64,000 nt of DNA, taken from positions 312,501 to 376,500 of the forward strand of contig NC_134418.1 in assembly GCF_030867145.1 (NCBI RefSeq), given 5' to 3'. The stretch is from Opisthocomus hoazin. Taxonomy: Eukaryota > Chordata > Aves > Opisthocomiformes > Opisthocomidae. Positions 1-8,341 of this stretch are shown here, one piece after another (within the stretch, counting starts at the first letter, position 1; every line of letters begins with the position of its first letter). The translations under genes and the position numbers were made by a program. The notes beneath the pieces were generated by a model. That model was not told the DNA's origin. It saw only the letters and a program-made list of their open reading frames with translations, and did not search any database.

Positions 1-1137
1 AGTGACGGCGAGAGGAAACAAGGGCCAGGGAGCAGGACAGCGATGGAGAAAGAAGCACTGCGGCAGCAGGGTAGAAAGAGAAGGAAGAAAGGCCAGAAGA
101 AGGATGGGGAATGACAGAGAAGGGAAAGAGAAGGACAAGGAGCAGGACAGATTGTCAAAGAAAGGGAGTGGGACAAGGTGATACTGAGAGAGAAAAAGGG
201 GACAGGGAGGCAGGATAAAGTGAAAGACAGGCAAAAATAAGAGACAGGGGAGCAGGACAGAGACGGAGGGGGAAACGCCTCGGCTGGGCAGCAGGAGAGA
301 GAGGCGGAGAAGGGAAAAAACAGCACAAAACCTGGGACGGCCAACCTGGGTGGGCGGGGAGCAGGTCAGAGAGCCGGAGAAAGGAAAAACACTGCTGTGG
401 AGCAGCAGAGGGGAATGGAGAAAGAAAGAGAGCGAGGGGGAGCAGGGCAGAGAAACGGAGAGAGAAAATAAGTGACGGGGAGCAGGGCAGAGCCCTAGGA
501 AGACGAAAATAAGACACGGGAGAAGACCGAGGAGCTCAGAGAGAAAGAAGGGTCGAAAGAAAACGCCAGAGAGGTAGAGAAATCAAGAAAAACAGGGACG
601 AGGAGCCTTGCAGAGACGGAGCACGAAAATGTTGGGCCGGTGAGCGCGAAAGAGGGAGAGAGAGACAGGGGCAGGGGGAGGGGGAGGAGATGAAGAAGAA
701 AGGAGAGACAAAGATGGCAATGGAGCACAGGACACACAGGCAGAGAGAGAAAAAGGACAGTGAACAGGAAAAAAGGGACCGAGAAACAAAGAAAGGGTCA
801 GATCTAGACAAAGAGACCAAGAAGAGGGGGGGCGGGGGGGTGTGTGCAGGGAAACCCCAAAACAAACCAGCAAGGGGCTACAGGACGGAGAGAAAGGGCC
901 ATGAAGCAGGACAGAGAAGGAGAGAAAGGCAAAAAGGGAGAGCTGGCTGAACAGGGACGTATAGCAAGAAACGACCGGACAGGCAGCAGGACAGAGAAAC
1001 AGAGACAGGGAGCCGGCTAAAGAAATTCTGGAGGGAGAAAAAGAGGGAGAGGTAGCAGGACACAAACACAGACAGAAGACGGGAGGTACAGGGAAAGGGA
1101 AAGAAAAGGAAAAAGAAAAAAAAAACAAACAAAACAA
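1..1137. repeat. Right-hand tail of a HOR unit (purine-rich array)
   Basis: This stretch matches the last 1.1 kb of units 1-4 (for example from 13842). It is almost only G and A on the plus strand, with recurring phrases such as gggagcaggacag about every 40-110 bases. It shows that the array extends leftward beyond the window. No gene is seen in it. Confidence 0.9.
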
Positions 1138-1224
1138 TCACAGCAGCGTGGGAGAGAGAAGGATCCAGGGGAGGGCCCGGGACGCAGAAGAGGGGCGACA
1201 GGGCCCCGGAGGCCCGCCACTCAC

Positions 1225-1334
1225 CGCAGATCTCGCTCTCGGCGCTGTCGGGAGACTCTGCCGCTTCAGGCGCTTCTCTCTCCTGCGCTCCTCCCTTCCT
1301 CTTCCGTAAGTCCGGTCGCTTGGCTGTCCTACAC
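1225..1334 (-). other. 110-nt exon-like block E1, unit 1
   Basis: On the minus strand the block is preceded by a T-rich tract ending TTTTTTCTTAG and followed by GTGAGTGG, a textbook acceptor and donor pair. The length is exactly 110 nt in all 18 copies of the E family. Two of three frames are open. One gives an arginine-rich peptide with SDRTYGRGREERRREKRL. Another gives TAKRPDLRKRKGG followed by an E/A/S-rich stretch. Between E1 and E4 the changes are spread over all codon positions with only a slight excess at the third position of the SDRTYG frame, so the coding frame is undecided. It lies downstream of the leader exon at 2163-2217. Product not recognised; a noncoding exon is possible. Confidence 0.6.
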
Positions 1335-2162
1335 CTAAGAAAAAACGCGCATGTGTCGCGGCTCTCAGGACACGAGGCTCCCTAGGCACGTAGCCTCGCT
1401 CGCTCACGCGCTCCACAACCGTACCATGCTGCTGCTGGTGACACATACAGACCCTGCGGGACACGCTGGCGGCCTGGCCTGCTGCAGGCTACCAAGAGGG
1501 AGCCTTCCTCACCCGCAGAGGCAGGCTCTCTCCTGCCTGCGGAGCCAGGCAGCTTCCAGCCAGGTGGCCTTCCATTTTTTTTTCTTCTTCAGCCTTCTCG
1601 GGACTCTCCAGCTTCAGCCCCGCCAGCTCCCGTCCGCAGCCACTCAACGGTCCGCCTCTCCCTTTTCGCCCCCACGACGCCAGGAGACCGAGGCCCGGCA
1701 CACACAGCCCTCACAAGCCTGGAGCGGGCGCAGCCAACGGCATCCCCAGGGCAGGAACGGACAAACGCGTCCTCAGCGCGGCCCCTGCCACAGAGAAAGA
1801 AGCAGCGGCGACCGCGTTAAGGGAGGCCGAGGCACGCTCGAGGCCCAGTGTGCCGCCCGCACCACGGGCCTTGGGGGAGGCCGGGGGCTCCGGGACAGGC
1901 TTCAGGGGACGTGCTGGAGCTGGGGGCGGCTGCGCGGGGCGAGCGGGGCCGGGGAGCGCTGCCGAGTTGGGGGGGGGTGCCCGCATCCTTCCCCCCTCAC
2001 CCTGCGTCACCTCCCGCCTCTGGCCCCGGGGCTGCCCGCACCCGCCTCGCCTCCAGCGCACCGGCAGCCTGCCGCAGCGGGCGGCTCGAAGCTTCCCGTC
2101 CCACCACCCTCGGGCAGCCACCACGCACCCCCGCACCCGTCGCAGGGGAGCCCGCGCCTCAC

Positions 2163-2217
2163 GGCTGGCCTCTCTGCTCCCCCGCCGCCCCGGCACCCGA
2201 CACCAGGGCGCCGCCAT
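2163..2217 (-). other. Leader exon candidate MAAPWC, island A unit 1
   Basis: Minus-strand ATG in the context CAGCATGGCGGC opens MAAPWCRVPGRRGSREAS and reaches a GTGAGG donor after 55 nt, leaving phase 1. The NRF1-like palindrome lies about 17 bases upstream, so the transcription start must be close. The base before the donor is C here and in units 3-5 and in B2-B4, but G in A2 and B1, where the donor is stronger. Phase 1 fits the arginine-rich frame of the next block E. A different ATG inside the NRF1-like site would leave phase 2. Confidence 0.45.
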
Positions 2218-2390
2218 GCTGCTGCGCCGTACCGCGCATGCGCTACGTGCCGACGGCGCGCCGGAGTGGCCAGTCCCCAGTCCCTGCGCGGAACGCCGGG
2301 CTGCAGTACCGCATCGCGGCCAGGGGACGGCGCCAGCGGACACGGCGCGGCGCCCACGCCCGGCCCCACCTCCGGGTCCAGGCAGCGCGC

Positions 2391-2485
2391 GCCGCCGGCA
2401 GGGGGCGGCGCCGCCGGCAGGGGGCGGCGCCGCCGGCAGGGGGCGGCGCCGCCGGCAGGGGGCGGCGCCGCCGGCAGGGGGCGGC
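2391..2485. repeat. 19-bp GC VNTR with CTCF-like core, five copies
   Basis: Five perfect tandem copies of gccgccggcagggggcggc with a 19-bp period. Each contains CCGGCAGGGGGCGG, which agrees with the CTCF core CCASYAGRKGGCR except for the third base. Units 3-5 have two copies and unit 2 has none in this form. The copies sit just upstream, in the minus-strand sense, of the NRF1-like promoter. Confidence 0.9.
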
Positions 2486-2915
2486 GCCTCCGCACGGCTC
2501 CGGGCAGCGCCCTGCCGCGCGCCTCCCGCTCCGGGCAGCCCCCGACTCGCGGCTGCGACACGGCGCCGCACCCCCGCCGCTCCTTGCCCCCGACCTCCCG
2601 GGGGCTTTTCCCCAGGACCTGCCACTCCATCCACACCCCCACACACCCCGCGCTCACCTTCTCCCTCGCTGCAGCCGCAACCCGGCTACGGCTCCGCTCC
2701 TCCCTCGACTCGCACCGGCCCCTCCACAGCCACCCGGGGCACGGCAGCACCGGGCCCTCCACCGGCAGAGGGAGGGGCCGTCGCCATCAGCCGTGCTGCC
2801 CGCACCTGGGGCTCCTCCGGCTCCGGCCCACGGCTGGATCCCACGGTGCCGTCATTGGGCAAACACAAAGACCCTCTGAAGCCGTTTGGGCATTTCAGCA
2901 AGCAGGCAGGCGTCC

Positions 2916-2921
2916 TTTATT
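2916..2921 (-). terminator. Poly(A) signal AATAAA inside island A, unit 1
   Basis: Minus-strand AATAAAGGACGCC is followed by a GU-rich GGGTCTTTGTGTTTGCC about 45 nt on, the usual arrangement of a cleavage site. It would end a short transcript started at the ZNF143-like cluster at 3464-3601. Confidence 0.55.
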
Positions 2922-2984
2922 GCAGCACCGGACACACAGGGCACGGCTCCTCCCAGCGCGCACAGCACCTGTGCCACTCGAGCG

Positions 2985-3255
2985 GCAGTACCGAATTTTG
3001 GTCACCGGGTAGCAGCAGCGAGCTCTTGGACACGGCGCCACCGCGCATTCGCGTCTCCCGAGCCGCAGTACCGAACTTTGGTCACCGGGTGGCAGCAGCG
3101 AGCTCTTGGACACGGCGCCACCGCGCATTCGCGTCTCCCGAGCCGCAGTACCGAACTTTGGTCACCGGGTGGCAGCAGCGAGCTCTTGGACTCGGCGCCA
3201 CCGCGCATTGGCGCCACCCGAGCCGCAGTAACGAACTTTGCTCACCGGGTGGCAG
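2985..3255. repeat. 80-bp minisatellite, four copies, unit 1
   Basis: The phrase ggtcaccgggtggcagcagc recurs with an exact 80-bp period (at 3000, 3080, 3160 and a variant ctcaccggg at 3241). The last copy has gtcacc changed to ctcacc, which creates a GTGAGC donor-like site on the minus strand. It occurs only in island A. Confidence 0.92.
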
Positions 3256-3463
3256 CAGCGAGCCCTGCGGCACGCCCGGTCGAGGCGCGGCCGCACCGCT
3301 TTCTGGGGACCGGACGCAGCGGGAAGGCTGCAGAAAAACACACGGAACTGACCACAGAACTACCCTTCGTCCCGCGCAGCGGGGGCTGTGGCGGGACCAA
3401 GCACAACGCCTCGTCGCACATGCCCGAGAGCAATGCGGCTGCCCGGCAGCCGAGTCCCTGAAA

Positions 3464-3601
3464 ACGACACCTCCCGGCATGCCCTGGCTAGCAGGGCTCG
3501 GCCGCCCGGCAGCCGGAAGACTACACCTCCCGGCATGCCCCGGGGAGTAGCGTGACCGACAGCGCGCCCCGCGCCCCAGCACTACAGCTCCCAGCACGCC
3601 G
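3464..3601. promoter_or_regulatory. Three ZNF143/SBS-like motifs, unit 1
   Basis: Three motifs lie 55 and 61 bp apart: ACGACACCTCCCGGCATGCC (3464), ACTACACCTCCCGGCATGCC (3520) and ACTACAGCTCCCAGCACGCC (3581). They match the ZNF143/Staf (THAP11-associated) consensus ACTACAATTCCCAGCATGCC. Such clusters mark promoters, often bidirectional ones. Island B has no counterpart. Confidence 0.7.
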
Positions 3602-4067
3602 CGGGAGCTGCGGGCCTCGGCTTGCGGGGACACCGTGCCCGAAACGGCGCTGGACCCCCGCCGCTCCTTGCCTCCCACACGGACCCCGCTCGGCAGGTAC
3701 CCTCGCCCGCCTCGGGGCTTTCCCCGGGACCCGCCGCTCCATCGACCGCCCCGCGCTCACCTTCTCCCTCCCTGCAGCCGCAGCCCGGTCACGGCTCCGC
3801 TCCTCCCTCGGCTCGCACCGGCCCCTCCACGGCCACCCCGGTCACGGCAGCACCGGGCCCTCCACCGGCAGAGGGAGGGGCCGTCGCCATCAGCCGTGCT
3901 GCCCGCACCTGGGGCGGCCCCGGCCCACGGCTGGAGCCCGGCAGGAACAGGGGGCCGTCGCCCCTGCCCCACAGCCCGTCCCCTCCTCCCCTGGGCTCTG
4001 GCGCAGCCCCTCGTCCCGTGCAAACCACGCACAAACGCAGCCGCGAGGGCAAAAGGGACCGCAGGTC

Positions 4068-4275
4068 TTTATTCAGTCACGCACCCAGCCAGTCCCGGGA
4101 GCCGCTCTGCTCCGGGGCTCGGGGCCCCCGATGCTCCCTCTGCCCCTCCGACACCTCGGCAGTCCTTCCCGCAGCTGCGCCCGTTGCTCCAGCAGGGAAC
4201 AGTCGGTCAGTCCGCTCCCGGAGCGATGCGCTGCTCGGCAGAGGCCGCCAAAAATGAGGAGCAGGGTGCAGGCCA
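4068..4275 (-). other. Terminal exon-like segment T_A with AATAAA, unit 1
   Basis: On the minus strand a long pyrimidine tract ending CTCTCTTGTAG gives a strong acceptor, and the segment ends in AATAAA (4068-4073) with a GU-rich element (GCGTTTGTGCGTGGTTTGC) about 30 nt further. Entered in phase 1, it reads ACTLLLIFGGLCRAAHRS, a hydrophobic stretch, followed by a polar tail and a TGA that overlaps the poly(A) signal (TGAATAAA). Entered in phase 0, it stops after 22 codons. In the model it is the last exon of the transcript from island B at 10283-11827. Product not recognised. Confidence 0.6.
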
Positions 4276-6478
4276 CTACAAGAGAGGAGAAAAGTGACAG
4301 CGGCGGTGTAACGAGAAAGCACGAAGCAGGGAAAGGGACAGCGAGAGAAGGACGGGGACAGGCAGTCCCACAGAGATGGAGAAAGAAGCAGCAGGAAGAG
4401 AGGAAGAGTGGCAGCAGAAAGAAGAAGAGGGAGCAGGACAGAGACCGAAAAAGGATGGGGGAGCAGGACAGAGGCGCAGAAAAAACCTGCAACGGGCAGC
4501 ACGACAGGAAGGGAGGAAAAAAGAATAGGGGCAGGGACCCGGACTGAGACAGATGGGGAAAGACAAAAAAAAAAAGCTACAAAAACAGGGCAGAGAGGGA
4601 GGAATGAGACAACATGGACAGGGAGCCGGGACCGCAAACGACGGAGGGAAGGGGCGAGGGTGGGCAGGACAACACGAAACAAACCACATAGCTACACGCT
4701 ACAGGGAAAAGAGGGAAGACTTAAGAAGTAGGGAGCGGGAGCTGAACAAAAGAGAGCCAGAGAGGAAAAAGCCAGAGAGTAATGCGTACAGAAAGAAAGG
4801 GGGGGGGGATTCTAAAACAGGGTCATCGGGGAGACAGACACAAGTAAGAAGGACAAAGGACAAAAGCAACAGGCTACGAGGTGGAGAGGGAAGAATCAAT
4901 GAATATGGACAGAGCGCTGGCCAGAGAGAGACCGAGAAAGGCAAAAGATGGCACGGGTGACAGGGCAGAGAGGGACGAATTTAAAAACCAGGCACAGGGA
5001 GTCGGACAGAGGGAAAGGCAGAAATAAGAGGAGAAAAAGTGACGGGCCACGGGGCAGAGAGGGAGGAATGGATAAAGAGCAACAGGGGACCGGACAGAGC
5101 ACAATGGAGAATGGAAAAAAAGCAAAAGCACGCTCCAGGGAAGACGGAGGGACTGAAGAACAGCGACCAGGAGCTGGACAGCGAGACACAGAGGAAGACC
5201 AAAAAACCAACGAAACAAAACCAGTGATGGGCTACAAGATGGGCTGGGGGAAACACAAAACAGCGCCAGGGAGCTGGACACAGAGAGATGGAGACAGACA
5301 GACCAATAGCGTGGGGCTACAGGGGGCAGAGGAACGAATTAAACACTGAGGACGGGGAGCCAGACAGAGAGAGAGGGAGATCGCGGAGAACAGTGGTGGG
5401 TGCAGGAAGAAGAGGTAAGAGTTAATAAATGGGGACAGGGAGCCGCACAGGGAGGGACCGAGAAAGGCAAACACAGCAGCAGGGCATAGGGCAGAGAGGA
5501 AGAACTAAAAAACAGGGGCAGTGAGACAGACATAGAGAGATGGAGAAAAGAAAAAAGCAATGGGTGATGTGGCAGAGAGGGAGGACTTAAAAACAGGCAC
5601 GGGAAGCAAGAAAGACTGAAAGGGGGGGGGGCGGCGCTGAATCCAATAGGCAACAGGATGGAGAGGGAGGACTTAAAAGTGAGGGACGAGAAGCTGGGAA
5701 GACAGAGAGGTGGAGAAAGAAACAGAATCACAACACGCTACAGTGCCAAGAAGGAAGAAGCTGAACAACAGGGACAGGGAGCCAGACAAAGAGAGCCAGA
5801 GAAAGAAAAAATACCGACGGGCCACAGGACAGAGAGGGAGGAATGAAACAATAGGGATCCGGAGCCGGGCAGTCAGAGAGGGAGGAAGAAGAAATAGCCA
5901 GGGGCAATAAGGCAGAGAGAGAAGGCGGCAAAAACAGGGATCTGGACCAGATCGATGACAAAAGACAAGGACAGTGATGGGCTATAGGGAGGAGAGGGAG
6001 GAATGCGAAGACAGGGGCGAGGCGCCAGATGCGGAGCAAGGCATACAGGAAGTACAGCAAAAGCTAGAGAGCAGAGAGGGAGGAATTAAACCACAGGGAT
6101 AGGGAGCCGGGGAGGGAGCTGGAAAAAGGGATGGAGGAGGGGAGACGAGGAGGAATTAAAAAATTGGGATCCAGAGCCCGAGAAAGAAGTAAAATTGCCA
6201 CAGGCTAAATAAAGGGCCCAGAAGGAAGAAATTGAAAACCAGGGAGCAGAAGCCAGCCAGAGAGAGACGCAGAAAGGAAAAACCACGATGGGCTCCCAGA
6301 TGGAGAGGGAGGAATTTCAAAAAGGAAGGGAGCGGGAGCCATACACAGAGAGACAGAAAAAGGGAAGATAGCAACAGGCCACAGGGCAGCGAGGGAAGAA
6401 TTGAAAAGTAGGGACAGGAAGCCGGACAGAGCGCAACGAGAAAGAAATGGCCGGGGGGGAAACACAGCACCACCACCT
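4276..6478. repeat. Purine-rich minisatellite array GA1, unit 1
   Basis: Plus strand is almost all A and G. From about 4590 a degenerate unit of about 80-90 bp recurs: gggctacagggcagagaggg, then aggaat, an A-run, gacagggagccggacag and a gagaaag stretch. A G10 tract lies at 5622-5631. Open frames here are compositional (K/R/E/G/Q on plus, S/L/F/P/C on minus). No gene seen. Confidence 0.9.
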
Positions 6479-6498
6479 GCGACAGGCTACAGGGCTAG

Positions 6499-6963
6499 CC
6501 CAAGCTGGCCAGTGGAAATATTCCGTACCACAGACGTCACGCACAGCTTATAAATGGGGGCTGGCTGCGGGGCAGGAATCAGCTCTTGTCGTTTCCGCGA
6601 GTTGGAACCCGCTCTCGTCCGGGAGGTCAAACTATTTTGGAATTTAGCGAAACTTGCGATTTCCGGGTTCCGCAATCGCTGTTCGGGGACTGCCTGTGAA
6701 TCGGTCATCGGGTGGTGAGAGAAACTGTACTGCGTATAGTTTGGTTCGCATGTGCGTTGTTGCAATTATTATCATCGTTATTAGAATTATCAGCAGTATT
6801 TCCTTTGTTGCCTTACTAAACTGTCTTTATCTCAACCGACAAGTTTGACCTTTTGTCCATTTGTCCTCCGCATCCCGCTGGGGAGGGAACGGGCCGGGGG
6901 TGGGGGCTGTGAGCGAGCAGCTCTCTAGTGCTTAGTTGCCGGCTGCCAAGTTAAACCATGACA
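6499..6963 (+). mobile_element. 5'-truncated solo ERV LTR, unit 1
   Basis: Non-purine island in the GA array. It contains a CRE (gacgtcac, 6533-6540), a TATA box (TTATAAA, 6548-6554), a later part with actaaactgtctttatctca, and a U5 end gttaaaccatgaca. The order and wording match a neoavian ERV LTR family known to me from memory. The distal U3 is missing, its place taken by purine repeat, and no internal retroviral genes or second LTR are present. The likely poly(A) hexamer is degenerate (actaaa). It is on the plus strand, antisense to the minus-strand transcription units. Confidence 0.75.
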
Positions 6964-8145
6964 GACAGAGAGGGAGGAATTAAAAAAAAACAGGACTGGG
7001 AGCAATCTACAGAGAGACGTCCGGGAACGAAAGTGTAAACAGCGCCGCGTACAGGGCAGAGAGGGAGGAATTCAACAAAAATAGTAAGTAAAGACAGGGA
7101 GCCGGACAGAGGGACACAGAGACAGAGAAAACAGCAATGGGCTACAAGACAGAGAGGGGGGGATTAAAAAATCCTGGCGGGGAGCCGGACCGGGAGAGAC
7201 GGCCAAAGAAATGAAATCGCGCCGTGGCACAGGGAAGACAGGAGGACAACACTGAAAACCAGGGCCTGGGAACTGGAAAGAGAGAGCCAGAGAATGAAAG
7301 AACTCCTGACGGGCTCTAGGGCAGAGACAGGAGGAATGAAAAAACAGGGGCGGGGAGACAGAGAGAGACAGAGAGAGAGAAATAAGAGGGGGGGAAAGCA
7401 ACAGGCCGCAGGCTCCGGAGGGAGGAAGTGCGAAAGAGGGGCTGGGAGCCGCACAGGGAGAGGGTGGAGAAACAGACCTGCAGAAGTGACAGGGTATGGG
7501 GCAGAGAGGGAGGAACTTAAAAAAATCAGGACCTTGAGCCAGAAGAGACGGAGAAAATAAAAATGGTGACGGGTAACAGGGCAGAGAGGGAGGAATGAAA
7601 AAACAGGGACAGGAAGCCAAAACAGAGAGACTGCGAAGGCAAAAAGTCCCGACAGCTTCCGCAGAGAGGGCGAGGAACTGAAACTTAGAGACAGGGAGTT
7701 GGACAGAGAGAGACAGAGAAAGAAAAAGAGAAAAAAGACGGAGATGCAGAAAGGGAAAAGGAGCGACAGGACAGAGAGGGAGGAATTCAAAATGAGGGGC
7801 AGGGAGCAGAATAGAGAGAGATAGAGAAAGAGGCAGACGCGCAACGTGCTACGGAGCTGAGAAGGAAGACCTTGAACCAGAGGGACAGGGAGCCGGACAG
7901 AGAGTCCCAGAGACGGCAAAAGTACCGACGGGCTATAGGGCAGAGAGGGGGGAAAGCAAAAACCGTGATCGGGAGCCAGACAGAAAGAGATAGGGAAGGA
8001 AAAAAAAGCCACGGGCTACAGGGCAGAGAGAGGGAGGACCTAAAAGACGGGGACAGGGAGCTGGTCAGAGATGGAGAAAGCAGGTACACGGGAGCGGGGA
8101 GGGGGTTGGAGGGGGCAGGGAGGAAAAAAAAGCCAAAAATCACAG
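6964..8145. repeat. Purine-rich minisatellite array GA2, unit 1
   Basis: Best-preserved part of the roughly 84-bp minisatellite. The phrase gggctacagggcagagaggg or a close variant recurs near 7053, 7138, 7310, 7396, 7484, 7567, 7752, 7845, 7927 and 8011. It begins directly at the LTR end. No gene seen. Confidence 0.9.
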
Positions 8146-8226
8146 CAGTGTGGGAAAGAGAGGGATCCAGGGGAGAGCCCGGGATGCAGAAGAGGGGCGA
8201 CAGGGCCCCGAGGGCCTGGCACTCAC

Positions 8227-8336
8227 CGCAGATCTCGCTCTTAGCACTGCCGGGAGACTCTGCCGCTTCAGACGCTTCTCTCTCCTGCTCTCCTCCCTTC
8301 CTCTTCCGTAACTCCGGTCGCTTGGCTGTCCCCCAC
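8227..8336 (-). other. 110-nt exon-like block E2, unit 1
   Basis: Paralog of E1 with acceptor GTTTTCTCTTAG and donor GTGAGT on the minus strand. It starts GTGGGGGACAGCC and is open in the same two frames as E1. One reads TAKRPELRKRKGGEQEREAS. In the proposed transcript it follows E3. Confidence 0.55.
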
Positions 8337-8341
8337 CTAAG

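Larger units (their letters stand above)
1345..4066 (-). promoter_or_regulatory. CpG-rich island A, unit 1
   Basis: GC-rich, CpG-dense block with leader and promoter features on the minus strand. The palindrome GCGCATGCGC at 2234-2243 fits the NRF1 consensus. A YY1-like ATGGCGGC overlaps the start of the leader exon 2163-2217. Two further leader-like segments end in GAGAAG|GTGAGC donors (exon ends at 2658 and 3761); they are duplicates of each other, and each lacks an ATG-initiated frame that stays open to its donor. The island also holds the 19-bp VNTR, an AATAAA at 2916-2921, the 80-bp minisatellite and three ZNF143-like motifs. A conserved 70-codon frame (1489-1701, minus, no ATG at its head) ends near a CGG|GTGAGG donor at 1512 and could be another exon. 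Strong candidate for a multi-promoter region. Confidence 0.7.

Noticed and set aside
690-950. Short plus-strand frames rich in K, R, E, Q and G
   Set aside because: Compositional product of GA-rich repeats, present throughout all arrays with no conserved start context.
1575-1592. Plus-strand splice acceptor look-alike (ttttttttcttcttcag)
   Set aside because: It has a good pyrimidine tract, but no matching plus-strand donor and exon pattern is conserved around it. The same bases encode the EEEKK part of a minus-strand frame.
1351-3012. Long plus-strand open frames through the CpG islands (553 codons here; 700 at 15822-17924; 713 at 55275-57416)
   Set aside because: They are P/A/R/S/G-rich and exist because CpG-rich DNA has few stops. 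Their length changes from unit to unit with single G-run or VNTR differences, they cross NRF1, poly(A) and minisatellite features, and no domain is recognisable.
3690-3700. Plus-strand donor look-alike cggcag|gtaccc next to the ZNF143-like cluster
   Set aside because: Single weak site with no downstream acceptor pairing visible in the sequence.
6654-6848. 64-codon plus-strand frame inside the LTR
   Set aside because: Lies across the proximal (R/U5) part of a solo LTR, which does not encode protein; its start is not in a favourable context and the frame has no recognisable family.
6964-8145. Regularly spaced repeats suggestive of a CRISPR array
   Set aside because: Repeats are degenerate, contiguous, purine-only minisatellite units without distinct spacers, and the DNA is vertebrate.
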